From contig CAVVAB010000012.1 in NCBI GenBank assembly GCA_963746155.1, positions 1,054,001-1,118,000 on the forward strand: a stretch of 64,000 bases of DNA, written 5' to 3'. Made by a program: the position numbers and the translations under genes. Positions 17,919 through 27,590 of this stretch are shown piece after piece. The stretch is from AC-32 sp963746155. Its GTDB lineage: Bacteria > Actinomycetota > Thermoleophilia > Gaiellales > Gaiellaceae. The stretch's first letter is position 1; every line of letters begins with the position of its first letter. The notes under the pieces were generated by a model. The model made no database searches and was not told the origin of the DNA. It saw only the letters and a list, made by a program, of their open reading frames with translations.

Positions 17919-18908
17919 GTGGATCTGGACCTCGTCTTCGTCGGGACTTCGGGCTCGGTGCCGAGCGCTCAGCGGGCGCCTTCCTCGCTGCTCGTGCGGC
18001 GTGGCGGCGAGCGGCTGCTGTTCGACTGCGGCGAGGGCACGCAGCGACAGCTGCTGCGCTCCGCGGTCGGCCTGATCGAGCTCCAGGAGGTGTTCTTCAC
18101 CCACTTCCACGCCGACCACTACCTCGGCCTCCCCGGGATGCTGAAGACGTTCGCGCTGCGAGGGCGCGACACCCCGCTGACGATCTACGGGCCGCGTGGC
18201 CTGAAGGACCTCGTCGGGGCGCTGCGACGGGTCTTCGGAAAGCTGACGTACCCCGTCGAGCTGGTCGAGTTGCGCGCGGGCGACGTCCTCGACCGGGGCG
18301 ACTACGACCTCGCGACCTTCCCGGTCGCGCACCGGGTCGAGTCGCTCGGCTTCGCGCTCGCCGAGCACCCACGGCCGGGGCGGTTCGACGTCGAGACGGC
18401 CGACGCCCTCGGCGTTCCCGCCGGGCCTGACCGGGGCCGCCTCCAGGCGGGCGAGTCGGTCGAGCTCCCGGACGGGCGCACCGTTCGGCCCGACGACGTG
18501 CTCGGGCCGGAGCGAGCAGGGCGCAAGATCGTCCTCACAGGTGACACCGCGGCCTCGCAGACGGTCGTCGAGGCGGCGCGCGGGGCGGAGGTGCTCGTCC
18601 ACGAGGCGACGTTCATGGACGAGGAGCGCGAGCGGGCGCAGGAGACCGCGCACTCGACCGCGCTCGAGGCTGCGGAGATCGCGCTCGAGGCCGGCGTCGG
18701 CCTGCTGGCCCTGACGCACCTCTCCAACCGCTACTTCGGGCCCGAGATGGCCCGCGAGGCGCGTACGATCTTCCCCGACACCGTGGTGCCGAAGGACTTC
18801 GACGTGATCGACGTGCCGTTCGCAGAGCGCGGCTCGCCCCGCCTCGTCAAGGGCGGTGCGCTGCAGACCCGTGAGACCCCGGAGCCCGCGCCGGAGGTTC
18901 CTGCATGA
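17919..18908 (+). CDS. rnz: ribonuclease Z (tRNA 3' endonuclease)
   Basis: The 329-residue metallo-beta-lactamase-fold protein has the zinc motif THFHADH at 61-67, GTSGSVPS near the start and the later ligands in VLTGDTA and LLALTHLSNRYF. It removes 3' trailers from tRNA precursors, which matters where CCA is not encoded, as for the tRNA-Arg here. TAGACT at 17907-17912 is 6 nt before the GTG and no Shine-Dalgarno exists, so the mRNA should be leaderless. It is divergent from the HD-GYP gene. Confidence 0.92.
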   Translation: MDLDLVFVGTSGSVPSAQRAPSSLLVRRGGERLLFDCGEGTQRQLLRSAVGLIELQEVFFTHFHADHYLGLPGMLKTFALRGRDTPLTIYGPRGLKDLVGALRRVFGKLTYPVELVELRAGDVLDRGDYDLATFPVAHRVESLGFALAEHPRPGRFDVETADALGVPAGPDRGRLQAGESVELPDGRTVRPDDVLGPERAGRKIVLTGDTAASQTVVEAARGAEVLVHEATFMDEERERAQETAHSTALEAAEIALEAGVGLLALTHLSNRYFGPEMAREARTIFPDTVVPKDFDVIDVPFAERGSPRLVKGGALQTRETPEPAPEVPA

Positions 18909-18979
18909 GGCGTCGCTTGCGATGCCGGCCTCAGGACGCGCGAGCTCGGCTCGTGCGTCCGTCGGAACTGACCGGTCGA
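18906..18979 (+). repeat. paired-hairpin intergenic repeat, copy A
   Basis: Hairpin 1 GGCGTCGC-TT-GCGATGCC (18909-18926) is followed by an 11-bp hairpin 2 (18934-18944 with 18950-18960, loop CTCGG) and the tail TGACCGGTCGA. Copy B at 19252-19325 has the same order and tail. Copy A starts in the rnz stop codon and could act as its terminator. Confidence 0.75.
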
Positions 18980-19005
18980 AACGTTGGCCGTCAGCGGAGG
19001 CGTGC

Positions 19006-19239
19006 GTGAGCGATCTCGTGCAGGTCGCTCTTGCCGAGGACGTTACCGAGGCCGAGGAGATCCAGGAGCTCCTGCGAGCGGCCGGGATCGCGTCCGAGCT
19101 CGAGACTGCGGTCGAGCACCATCCCCGCGAGACCGAGGACGCGCCGCAGAAGGTGCTGGTGCCCGAGTCGCAGCTCGAGGCCGCCCAGCACGCAATCGAG
19201 TCGCTGACCGATCCCGACGATCTCATCGCCGACGCCTAA
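19006..19239 (+). CDS. DUF2007-type small protein
   Basis: 77 residues, acidic. LAEDVTEAEEIQELLRAAGIASELE followed by VLVPESQLEAAQHAIESL fits the DUF2007 (putative signal-transducing) fold, in which a paired beta-alpha-beta unit resembles ACT-like domains. GTG start with CGGAGG 5 nt upstream. It lies between two copies of the paired-hairpin repeat. Function not known. Confidence 0.72.
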   Translation: MSDLVQVALAEDVTEAEEIQELLRAAGIASELETAVEHHPRETEDAPQKVLVPESQLEAAQHAIESLTDPDDLIADA

Positions 19240-19251
19240 GCCCGATTTCGC

Positions 19252-19325
19252 TGAGGCATCGCTTGCGATGCCGGCGCCAGGATGTGCGGGCTCCGCACGC
19301 GCATCCGTCTGAAATGACCGGTCGA
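19252..19325 (+). repeat. paired-hairpin intergenic repeat, copy B
   Basis: GGCATCGC-TT-GCGATGCC (19255-19272) is a perfect 8-bp hairpin; a second stem (19280-19306) pairs GGATG with CATCC and TGCGG with CCGCA; the tail TGACCGGTCGA repeats that of copy A. The ATG of the following methyltransferase lies in the tail. Confidence 0.75.
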
Positions 19326-20058
19326 TCCGAGCGGACAAACATTCCAGACTTCGGCCGCCTGGCGGCGTCGTACGATCGCGTCCGGCCGGTCGACGAGAAC
19401 TGGTGGGAGCTGTTCCGCCTCGTCGAGCGCGAAGCCGACCTCGAGGCGCGCCGCGTGCTCGACGTGGGCTGCGGGACGGGCCGCCTGGAGGTGGCACTCG
19501 CCGGCCGCGCCCGAGTCTGGGGCGTCGATGCGGAGCCCGAGATGCTCGAGGTCGCGCGCCGCAACGCTCCCGACGCCACCTTCAAGCTCGGCCGTGCCGA
19601 GGCGCTGCCCTTCAAGGACGGCTGGTTCGAGCGGGCCGTCATGTGGCTCTCGGTCCACCTCGTCGATCGTCCGCGCGCGTTCGGGGAGCTCCGCCGCGTC
19701 CTCGCCGCCGACGGCCGGCTCGCCGTTGCGACCTTCGATCCGAGCTACTTCGACGTCTTCTGGCTGAACGAGCTCTTCCCGTCGATGAAGGACGTCGACC
19801 GCGCGCGCTTCCCGACGGCCGAGGAGCTCGAGGCCGACCTGCAGTGCCGCCGGCTTCGCAGAGGTTCGGCTCACGCGCCTCTCGCAGACCGACTCGCTCG
19901 GCCGCGAGGAGGGGCTCGAGCGGATCCGGGAGCGCCACATCTCGACGTTCGACCTGATCTCCGAGGCCGAGTACGAGACTGGCCTCTCGCGCGCCGAGCG
20001 CGAGCTCCCGGAGCGGATCGAGTACCGGGTCGAGTGGCTCGTTGTGGTGGCGGCGTAG
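19314..20058 (+). CDS. class I SAM-dependent methyltransferase (frameshifted)
   Basis: Motif I is RVLDVGCGTGRLE, followed by acidic WGVDAEPEMLEVA, FKLGRAEALPFKDGWF (motif II region) and FGELRRVLAADGRLAVATF, the Methyltransf_11 pattern of small-molecule methyltransferases. An extra T near 19846 breaks the frame after EADLQ; the second frame continues AAGFAEVRLTRLS to the TAG at 20056-20058. Joined length is about 247 residues. Substrate unknown. The ATG lies inside repeat copy B, so the repeat tail forms its leader. Confidence 0.75.
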
Positions 20059-20067
20059 AGTTCGAAC

Positions 20068-20487
20068 GTGGCCGAGCCGGCTGAGCCAGTCGCGGTGCGC
20101 GTCGAACGGGATGAGACGCCGGTCATGTTCCTGCGCACGGACGACGAGCCGGCCGCGATGCGCAAGGGCTGGGAGCGGCTCGAGCGGCTCGTGGGGTTGC
20201 GGGGCCGGAAGTTCTTCGGGACGTTCGAGCCGTCCACGAAGGAGTACCGGGTGTGCGTCCAGGTCCGTGACGCCGACGATCCCGAGGCACTCGGGCTGGA
20301 GACGGCGGTGATTCCAGGCGGCGCCTACCTGCGGGCTAGCCTCCGCGGGGATCCGCCGGCGGTCTACGAACGAATCGCTCCGACGTTCGAAGAGCTCGCC
20401 CGAGTGGCCGCCATGGACGAGACCCGGCCCGAGATCGAGTTCTATCGTCGGCTCGACGAGATCGATCTCTTTCTGCCCATCGCCTGA
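20068..20487 (+). CDS. GyrI-like small-molecule-binding domain protein
   Basis: 139 residues with the layout of SHS2/GyrI-like effector-binding domains: VCVQVRDADDPEALGLETAVIPGGAYLRASLRG, then PPAVYERIAPTFEELARV and a final RRLDEIDLFLPIA, which matches the usual C-terminal strand of this fold. These domains bind amphipathic ligands. TAGAGT at 20056-20061 overlaps the stop codon of the preceding gene and is 6 nt before the GTG, so transcription is probably leaderless. Confidence 0.72.
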   Translation: MAEPAEPVAVRVERDETPVMFLRTDDEPAAMRKGWERLERLVGLRGRKFFGTFEPSTKEYRVCVQVRDADDPEALGLETAVIPGGAYLRASLRGDPPAVYERIAPTFEELARVAAMDETRPEIEFYRRLDEIDLFLPIA

Positions 20488-20506
20488 CACCGTCCGTACC
20501 GTCGGC

Positions 20507-20512
20507 TAGAGT
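20507..20512 (+). promoter_or_regulatory. -10 element of the pyr operon
   Basis: TAGAGT about 60 nt before the pyrR Shine-Dalgarno. Transcription would start near 20519 and give a leader of about 50 nt that contains the PyrR-binding hairpin. Inferred from motif and spacing. Confidence 0.55.
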
Positions 20513-20531
20513 GCCGCGGCGATAGCGAACC

Positions 20532-20564
20532 CCTTTAACCCGGTCCCGTGAGGCCGGAAAGGAG
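20532..20564 (+). promoter_or_regulatory. PyrR-binding leader hairpin covering the Shine-Dalgarno
   Basis: CCGG (20540-20543) pairs with CCGG (20554-20557) around UCCCGUGAGG, which matches the PyrR loop consensus UCCNGNGAGG. The lower stem CCUUU (20532-20536) pairs with AAAGG (20558-20562), so the AAAGGAG ribosome-binding site is inside the structure. PyrR with UMP should stabilise it and block translation, as described for Mycobacterium. No terminator follows, which argues against attenuation. Confidence 0.82.
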
Positions 20565-20570
20565 TCGAAG

Positions 20571-21178
20571 GTGAGCAACACCCTGACCGCGCGCTGAGCG
20601 CGCAGACCTCCGAAGCGAAGACTGTCCTCGATGCCGAGGCGATCGAGCGCACGCTGACGCGGATCGCGCACGAGATCGTCGAGGGCAACCCGGACCTCGA
20701 GCGGGTCGCGCTCGTCGGCATCCACACGCGTGGGGTTCCCCTCGCGCAGCGGTTGCGTCGCAGGATCGCCGAGCTCGAGGGCGCCGAGGTCGCGTTCGGC
20801 CAGCTCGACATCACCTTCCATCGCGACGACGTCCACGTGCGCGCAGGCGAGGCGCCTCGCCATGCGCAGCCGCTGGTCCGGTCGACGACGCTCGACTTCC
20901 CGCTCGAGGGGATGACCTGCGTCCTGGTCGACGACGTCCTCTACACGGGCCGCACGATCCGCGCTGCGATCGAGGCGCTCTTCGGCTACGGCCGGCCCGA
21001 GCGCGTCCAGCTCGCCGTCCTCGCCGACCGTGGCCACCGGGAGCTTCCGATCCGTCCCGACTACGTGGGCAAGAACCTGCCGACCGCCCGCGACGAGCGC
21101 ATCCAGGTCGAGCTCGTCGAGGTGGACGAGATCGACCGCGTCCTGCTCGTCCAGAAGGAGTCAAGAGCCAATGGGTGA
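20571..21178 (+). CDS. pyrR: PyrR bifunctional regulator/uracil phosphoribosyltransferase (5' frameshift)
   Basis: The main frame contains the PRPP-binding motif VLVDDVLYTGRTI and ends DRVLLVQKESRANG, as in PyrR. It binds the pyr leader RNA in response to UMP. The only start with a proper Shine-Dalgarno (AAAGGAG) is GTG 20571, but that frame stops after eight codons at 20595-20597. The pyrR frame is open from 20552 with no ATG, GTG or TTG before a TTG at 20753, which is too late. A 2-nt excess in the run GCGCGC near 20589 would join the frames. A coupled CTG start at 20594 is the alternative. Confidence 0.85.
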
Positions 21179-22166
21179 CATCCACGTGATGCGGGAGGAC
21201 TTCCTCCCGCCGAAGCAGCCGCCGCGGCGGCACCTGATCTCGATCGGCGACGTGACGCGCGAGGACGTCGAGCGCCTCCTTGCCACCGCGCGCAGCTTCT
21301 CGCGGTCGCTCGAGCGCGAGGTGAAGAAGCTGCCGACGCTGCGCGGCCACACGGTCGTGAACGTCTTCTACGAGTCCTCGACGCGCACGTCGTCGAGCTT
21401 CGAGCTCGCCGCGAAGCGCCTCTCGGCGGACACCATGTCGATCAAGGCGACGGGCTCGGCGGTCGACAAGGGCGAGTCGTTGAAGGACACCGCGCTGACG
21501 CTCGGCGCGTACGACCCGGACGTGATCGTGCTGCGCCACCCGCAGATCGGCGCGCCGCAGGTCGTCGCGCGCTACACGGAGGCGCACATCGTCAACGCGG
21601 GCGACGGCAAGCACCAGCACCCGACCCAGGCGCTGCTCGACCTCTACACGATTCGCGAGGAAGTCGGGCCGCTCGAAGGGATGCACGTCGCGATCGTCGG
21701 CGACGTCCTGCACTCCCGCGTGGCCCGCTCGAACATCCAGGCGCTGAACCTGATGGGCGCGCACGTGACGCTCGTCGGGCCCCCGCCGCTGATCCCGCGC
21801 GGGATCGAGGCGATGGGCTGCGAGATCTCGTACGACATCGGCGCGATCGCCGCGGCCGACGTCGTCTACGTCCTGCGGATGCAGCGCGAGCGGATGCTCG
21901 AGGGCGCGAACTACGTGCCCTCGCTGCGCGAGTACACCGCGCGCTGGGGAGTGACCCCCGACCGGCTGCGGCCGGGGCAGAAGGTGATGCACCCCGGCCC
22001 GATGAACCGCGGCGTCGAGATCGACCCCCGCGTTGCGGACGCGGCCGACGCGCTGATCGAGATCCAGGTGCGCGCCGGCCTCGTCGTGCGGATGGCGGTG
22101 CTCTACGACCTGCTCACGACCGGCCCGGCCTCGGTGCGATCGCCCGAGCCGCTGGAGGTCGCGTGA
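21171..22166 (+). CDS. pyrB: aspartate carbamoyltransferase catalytic subunit
   Basis: 331 residues. Carbamoyl-phosphate binding motif STRTSSSFELAAKRL, then GDGKHQHPTQALLDLYTI and the aspartate-domain HPGPMNRGVE, all canonical. It makes carbamoyl-aspartate, the first committed step of UMP synthesis. AAGGAG lies 8 nt before the ATG, and pyrR ends 8 nt inside it. No pyrI regulatory subunit is nearby, as usual in actinobacteria. Confidence 0.97.
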   Translation: MGDIHVMREDFLPPKQPPRRHLISIGDVTREDVERLLATARSFSRSLEREVKKLPTLRGHTVVNVFYESSTRTSSSFELAAKRLSADTMSIKATGSAVDKGESLKDTALTLGAYDPDVIVLRHPQIGAPQVVARYTEAHIVNAGDGKHQHPTQALLDLYTIREEVGPLEGMHVAIVGDVLHSRVARSNIQALNLMGAHVTLVGPPPLIPRGIEAMGCEISYDIGAIAAADVVYVLRMQRERMLEGANYVPSLREYTARWGVTPDRLRPGQKVMHPGPMNRGVEIDPRVADAADALIEIQVRAGLVVRMAVLYDLLTTGPASVRSPEPLEVA

Positions 22167-23466
22167 TGCTCTTCGGCAAGAACAAGTCCACGGACGACCT
22201 CGTGGTGCGCGGCGCGCGCGTCGTCGACCCGGTCGAGGGAATCGACTCGGTCTGCGACGTGCGCGTCGACGCCGGCACGATCGCGCAGCTCGGAACGAGC
22301 CTCGACGCGAACGAGCACCGCGTGGTCGACGGCGCAGGGCTGGTGCTGGCGCCCGCCTTCGTCGATCCACACGTCCACCTGCGCGTGCCCGGGCGCGAGG
22401 ACGAGGAGACGATCGCCTCGGGCACGGCCGCGGCCGCCGCGGGCGGCTATTGCGCGATCCTGGCGATGCCGAACACCGACCCGGTCGTCGACTCGGCCGC
22501 CGTCCTCGGCTCGCTGATCGAGGACGCGCAGGCCGAGGCAGAGATCCCGTCGGCTTCCTCGCCGCGATCACCCGCGGCCAGGAGGGCACCGAGCTGACCG
22601 AGATGGCCGAGCTCGCCGACCACGGCGCGGCCGGCTTCTCGGACGACGGCCACCCCGTGGTCGCGCCCGCGCTCATGCGCCGGGCGCTCCAGTACCACGG
22701 GATCACCGGCCGCCGGCTCGCGCTTCACTGCGAGGAGCCGACGCTCTCGCGCAGCGGCCAGATGCACGAGGGGGCCGTCTCGGCCGAGCTCGGCTTCGCG
22801 GGCTACCCGTCGGTCGCCGAGAGCGTGATGGTCGAGCGCGACCTCTCGCTCGCCGCCTTCGAGGGCCAGCCGCTGCACCTCCTCCACCTCTCGGCCCGCG
22901 AGTCGGTCGAGGCGCTCGCCCGCGCGCAGGCGGCCGGGGTCGCCGCGACGGGCGAGGCGACGCCGCACCACCTCTGCCTCACCGACGAGGCCGTGCGCAC
23001 GCTCGACCCGAACGTGAAGATGAACCCGCCGCTGCGAAGCGCCGACGACCGGGTAGCGCTGATCGAGGGCGTGCGCGACGGCACGATCGGCTCGATCGCC
23101 ACCGACCACGCGCCGCACGCGCGCCACGAGAAGGATGTCCCGTTCGAGGCTGCGCCCTTCGGCGTCACGGGGCTCGAGACGGCCTTCGCCGCCCTCTACA
23201 CGGGCCTCGTCGAACCGGGGTTGATCCCGCTCGAGACGCTCCTCGAGCGCATGTCGGCGGGGCCGGCGCGCGCGTACGGGCTCGAGGCTCCGCGCATCGC
23301 CGTCGGCGCGCCCGCGAACCTCGTCCTCCTCGACACGGCGGCCACCTGGAAGGTCGACGAGGGCGGCTTCCGCTCGCGCTCGGCCAACTCGTGGCTGCTC
23401 GGCCAGACGCTCAAGGGCCAGGTAAGGCTCACCGTCGCGAACGGATCGGTCGTGCACGAGGGATGA
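22163..23466 (+). CDS. pyrC: dihydroorotase (frameshifted)
   Basis: The N-terminal frame holds the metal motif DPHVHLRVPG and GGYCAILAMPNTDPVVD. It is lost near 22547 after AEAEIP and regained one frame over as VGFLAAITRG, EMAELADHGAAGFSDDG, then TGEATPHHLCLTDE and IATDHAPHARHEKD, the remaining metal and catalytic residues of class I dihydroorotase. One missing G in CCCGTCGG restores a continuous ~434-residue enzyme. It closes carbamoyl-aspartate to dihydroorotate. GTG 22163 or ATG 22166 starts it, overlapping the pyrB stop. Confidence 0.9.
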
Positions 23467-24507
23467 AAGGGCTTCCTCGCGCTCGAGGACGGCACCGTCT
23501 TCCGCGGCGAGTCGGTCGGCGCCGAGGGTTTCGCGTTCGGCGAAGCGGTCTTCACGACGGCGATGACCGGCTACCAGGAGGTCGTCACGGACCCGAGCTA
23601 CGCGGAGCAGATCGTCTGCTTCACGGCGCCGATGGTCGGCAACTACGGCGTCGCGCCGGGTCGGTGCGAATCGCCTCGCCCGCACGCGCGCGCGGTCGTG
23701 ATGCGCGAGGCGCGCGGGCCTGCATGGACAGACTGGCTCCACGAGCATGGCCTCGTCGCGCTCTCCGGGATCGACACGCGCTCGCTGGTCATCCACCTGC
23801 GCGCGTCCGGGGCGATGCGGGCGATCGCGGTCGCGGGCGAAGGCTCCGCGGAAGAGGCGATCGCGGCCGTGCAGGAGCAGCCGGCGATGGCCGGCCGCTC
23901 GCTGGCCGCGGCGGTCTCGGCGCCCGAGCCCTACGTGTTCAGCGATGCGGGCGCGGCGCGGATCGCGGTCGTCGACTACGGCTGCAAGCGCTCGATCCTC
24001 GACCGGCTCGCGTGGGCCGGCGCGGCCGTGACGGTGTACCCGCACGACGCCGACCCGGACGAGCTGGCCCGCTACGACGGCGTTTTGCTCTCGAACGGCC
24101 CGGGCGACCCGGCGCCGCTCGCGGACGAGGTCGAGACCGTGCGCGCGCTGCTCGGCCGGGTGCCGGTGCTCGGCATCTGCCTCGGCCACCAGCTGCTCGC
24201 GCTGGCAACCGGGCACGAGACCTTCAAGCTTCCGTTCGGCCACCGCGGCGCAAACCATCCGGTGCTGGAGAAGCGCACGAACCGTGTGCTGGTCACGAGC
24301 CAGAACCACGGCTTCGCGGTTGCGGCCTCGGCCGGCAAAGAGGCGACGCACGTCTCGCTCTACGACGGCACCGTCGAGGGGCTCGACTTCCCCGAGCTCC
24401 GAGCGCGGTCCGTGCAGTTCCACCCCGAAGCGCGGCCAGGACCCCACGACGCCTGGCCGCTGCTTTCGGGCTGGGTCGAGGGGGTGAGGCTTGCCCAGGC
24501 GGCGTGA
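23463..24507 (+). CDS. carA: carbamoyl-phosphate synthase small (glutaminase) subunit (5' frameshift)
   Basis: The ATG at 23463 overlaps the pyrC stop (ATGA). Reading AAAGG instead of AAAGGG at 23466-23471 puts it in frame with FLALEDGTVFRGES and the conserved TAMTGYQEVVTDPSY. The class I amidotransferase domain has the nucleophile in GICLGHQLLALATG and the catalytic His/Glu in VQFHPEA. It supplies ammonia from glutamine to CarB. carB starts inside its last codons. Confidence 0.92.
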
Positions 24508-27500
24508 CCTCCGCTCGATCTGCCTGATCGGCTCGGGGCCGATCGTGATCGGACAGGCCTGCGAGTTCGACTACGCGGGCTGCCAGGCGTTGAAGGTGCT
24601 GCGGGAGGACGGCTTCCGCACGATCGTCGTCAACTCGAACCCGGCGACGATCATGACCGACCCGGGGTTCGCCGACCGCACGTATCTCGAGCCGCTCGAC
24701 GTCGAGAGCGTCGCCGACGTCCTCGGGCGCGAGCGACCCGATGCCCTTCTGCCGACGATGGGTGGGCAGACGGGCCTCAACCTCGGGCTCGAGCTGGCCG
24801 AGTCGGGCGTGCTCGAGAGCCTCGGCGTCGAGCTGATCGGCGCGCCGGCCGAGGTGATTCGCCGGGCCGAGGACCGCGAGTTGTTCCGCGAGGTCGTCCT
24901 CGAGGCCGGCCTGCGGGTGCCGGAGTCGCTCGTCGTCACTTCGCTGTCAGAGGCGCCGGTCGACCTCTCGTTCCCGGTCATCCTCCGGCCCGCGTTCACC
25001 CTGGGCGGCCACGGGGGCGGGACCGCGAGATCGTGGAGCGAGTTCGAGTCGCTCCTCGACCGCGCGCTCCGCGAGAGCCCCGTACACCAGGTGCTCGTCG
25101 AGGAGAGCCTGCTCGGCTGGGACGAGTTCGAGCTCGAGGTGATCCGCGACCGCAGCGACAACGTGGTCGTCGTTTGCTCGATCGAGAACCTCGACCCGAT
25201 GGGCGTGCACACCGGCGACTCGGTCACGGTGGCCCCGCAGATGACCCTTCCGGACGAGGCCTACCAGGAGCTCCGCGACGCGGCCGCGGCGGTGATCCGC
25301 GCGGTCGGCGTCGAGTGCGGCGGCTCGAACATCCAGTTCGCCCGCAACCGCGACACCGGCGAGGTGCGCGTGATCGAGATGAACCCGCGCGTCTCCCGCT
25401 CCTCTGCGCTGGCATCCAAGGCGACGGGCTACCCGATCGCGAAGGTGGCGGCGAAGCTCGCGGTCGGGTACACGCTCGACGAGATTCCGAACGACCTCAC
25501 CGGGACGACCCCGGCGAGCTTCGAGCCGACGCTCGACTACGTCGTCGTCAAGGTGCCGCGGTTCGCGTTCGAGAAGTTCCCGGGCGCCGACACGACCCTC
25601 GGAACGCAGATGAAGTCCGTCGGCGAGGCGATGGGGATCGGGCGCACGTTCGGCGAGGCGCTGCTGAAGGCGCTGCGCTCCCGCGAGCTCGACGGCGGGG
25701 CAGTGACGCCGTGGCCCTCGCTCGACGAGCTGCCCGAAGGCATCCACCCGTGGTTCCGAGACGAGATCGAGCGCATCCAGGGCGAGCTTGTGCCCCAGTG
25801 CGCGGATCGACGAGCTCGTCGCCGACGACTGGGTCCGGCTCAAGCGGGTCGGTCTCTCGGACGGCGACGTCGCCCGAGCTTTCGGCACGAGCGAGGAGAC
25901 CGTTCGTGCGAAGCGGCGGGCGTGGGGGGTCCGGCCGAGCTACCGGCGCGTCGACTCCTGTGCGGCCGAGGTGGAGGCGGCCTCGAGCTACTTCTATTCG
26001 ACCTGGGGCGAGGCCGACGAAAGCCGTCCGGCTTTTGGGATCACGCCGTCTGTCGTGATCTTGGGCTCGGGTCCAAATCGGATCGGCCAGGGGATCGAGT
26101 TCGACTACTGCTGCGTCCACGCCGCGCAGAGCTTCCGCGAGCTCGGCTACGAGGCCGTGATGGTCAACTGCAACCCCGAGACCGTCTCGACCGACTACGA
26201 CACCTCCGACCGGCTCTACTTCGAGCCGCTCGGCGTCGAGGAGGTGCTCGCGGTCTGCGAGCGCGAGCGGCCCGAAGGGGTCGTGATCCAGTTCGGCGGC
26301 CAGACCCCGCTGAAGCTCGCGCGGGCGATCGAGGCCGCCGGCTTCCGCATCCTGGGGACGCCGTTCGAGGCGGTCGACCTCGCCGAGGACCGCGAGCGCT
26401 TCGCCGCGCTTTGCGACGGGCTCGAGATCGCGGTCCCGCCGTGGGGAACGGCGTCGAGCGCCGACGAGGCGGTGGAGGTTGCGGAGCGGGTCGGCTACCC
26501 CGTGCTGGTGCGGCCCTCGTACGTGCTCGGCGGTCGCAGCATGCGGATCTGCTACGACGCGGAGACGGTGCGCGAGGCGGCCACGGCCGGCGGTGGGCGC
26601 CTGCTGGTCGACCGCTTCCTCGAGAACGCGATTGAGCTCGACGTCGACGCGCTCTGCGACGGCACAGAGACACTTGTCGCCGCGGTCATGCAGCACGTCG
26701 AGGAGGCGGGTGTCCATTCCGGCGACTCGAGCTGCGTCCTGCCGCCGCAGTCGCTGACGCGCGCCGAGCGGCGCGCGGTCGCCCACGCCGTCCGGCGCCT
26801 CGGGCCCGCGCTCGGCGTGGTCGGGCTGCTGAACGTCCAGCTCGCGCTCGCCGACGGCGAGCTCTACGTGCTCGAGGCGAACCCGCGCGCCTCGCGCACG
26901 GTCCCGTTCGCGAGCAAAGCGACCGGCGTCAACCTCGTTCAGGCCGCCTGCCGCCTCGCCGCGGGTGCGAGCCTGTCTTCTCTGGACCTGGCCGAGGGAC
27001 TGTCCCCGGGACAGGTCTCCGTGAAGGCCGCGGTGCTCCCGTTCACCCGCTTCCCGGGCGCCGATCCGGTGCTCGGGCCGGAGATGCGCTCGACCGGCGA
27101 GGTCATGGCCAGCGCGTCCGACCTCCCGACCGCCTTCGCCAAGGCGGAACGGGCGGCCGGCCGGCGACTCCCCGCCCGCGGCACGGCGTTCCTGTCGGTG
27201 CGGGACGAGGACAAGGACGCGGTCGTGCCCGTTGCCCGGGAGCTGGCGCGGCTCGACTTCAAGCTGCTCGCCACCGCCGGCACGGCCCGGACGCTGGCCG
27301 CCGCGGGCCTCGCCGTCGAGTACGTCCGCAAGGTGACCGAGGACGGAGGAGGCCCGAGCGTCGTCGATCTGATCCGCCGCGCCCGCTGCGACCTCGTCGT
27401 CAACACCCCGCAGGGCTCGGGCGCCCGCACCGACGGCTACCGGATCCGCGAGGCGGCGCTCGTCGCGCGCATCCCGTGCGTGACGACGATCTCCGGGGCC

Positions 27501-27590
27501 GCGGCCGCCGTCGAGGCGATCGCGCACGCGCACGACGAGGTGGCGCTCAGCCTGCAGGAGCGAATCGATGCTCAGGCGCGAATCGCGTAG
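24491..27590 (+). CDS. carB: carbamoyl-phosphate synthase large subunit (frameshifted at mid-length)
   Basis: First ATP-grasp half: LIGSGPIVIGQACEFDYAG to NPRVSRSSALASKATGYPIAKVAAKL. The frame breaks near 25798-25806, in the oligomerisation domain (GEL/RIDELVADDWVRL), and resumes with the second half, ILGSGPNRIGQGIEFDYCC, to the MGS-like allosteric domain (LLATAGTARTLAAAGL, VNTPQGSG). A one-base loss joins them into about 1,033 residues. The break is not at the boundary seen in naturally split archaeal CarB, so a sequencing indel is the likely cause. TTG 24491 is the probable start. Confidence 0.93.

Noticed and set aside
24491..27590. Naturally split carB or programmed frameshift
   Set aside because: The break is in mid-domain, has no slippery heptamer or downstream pseudoknot that I can see, and similar breaks affect about ten unrelated genes here.
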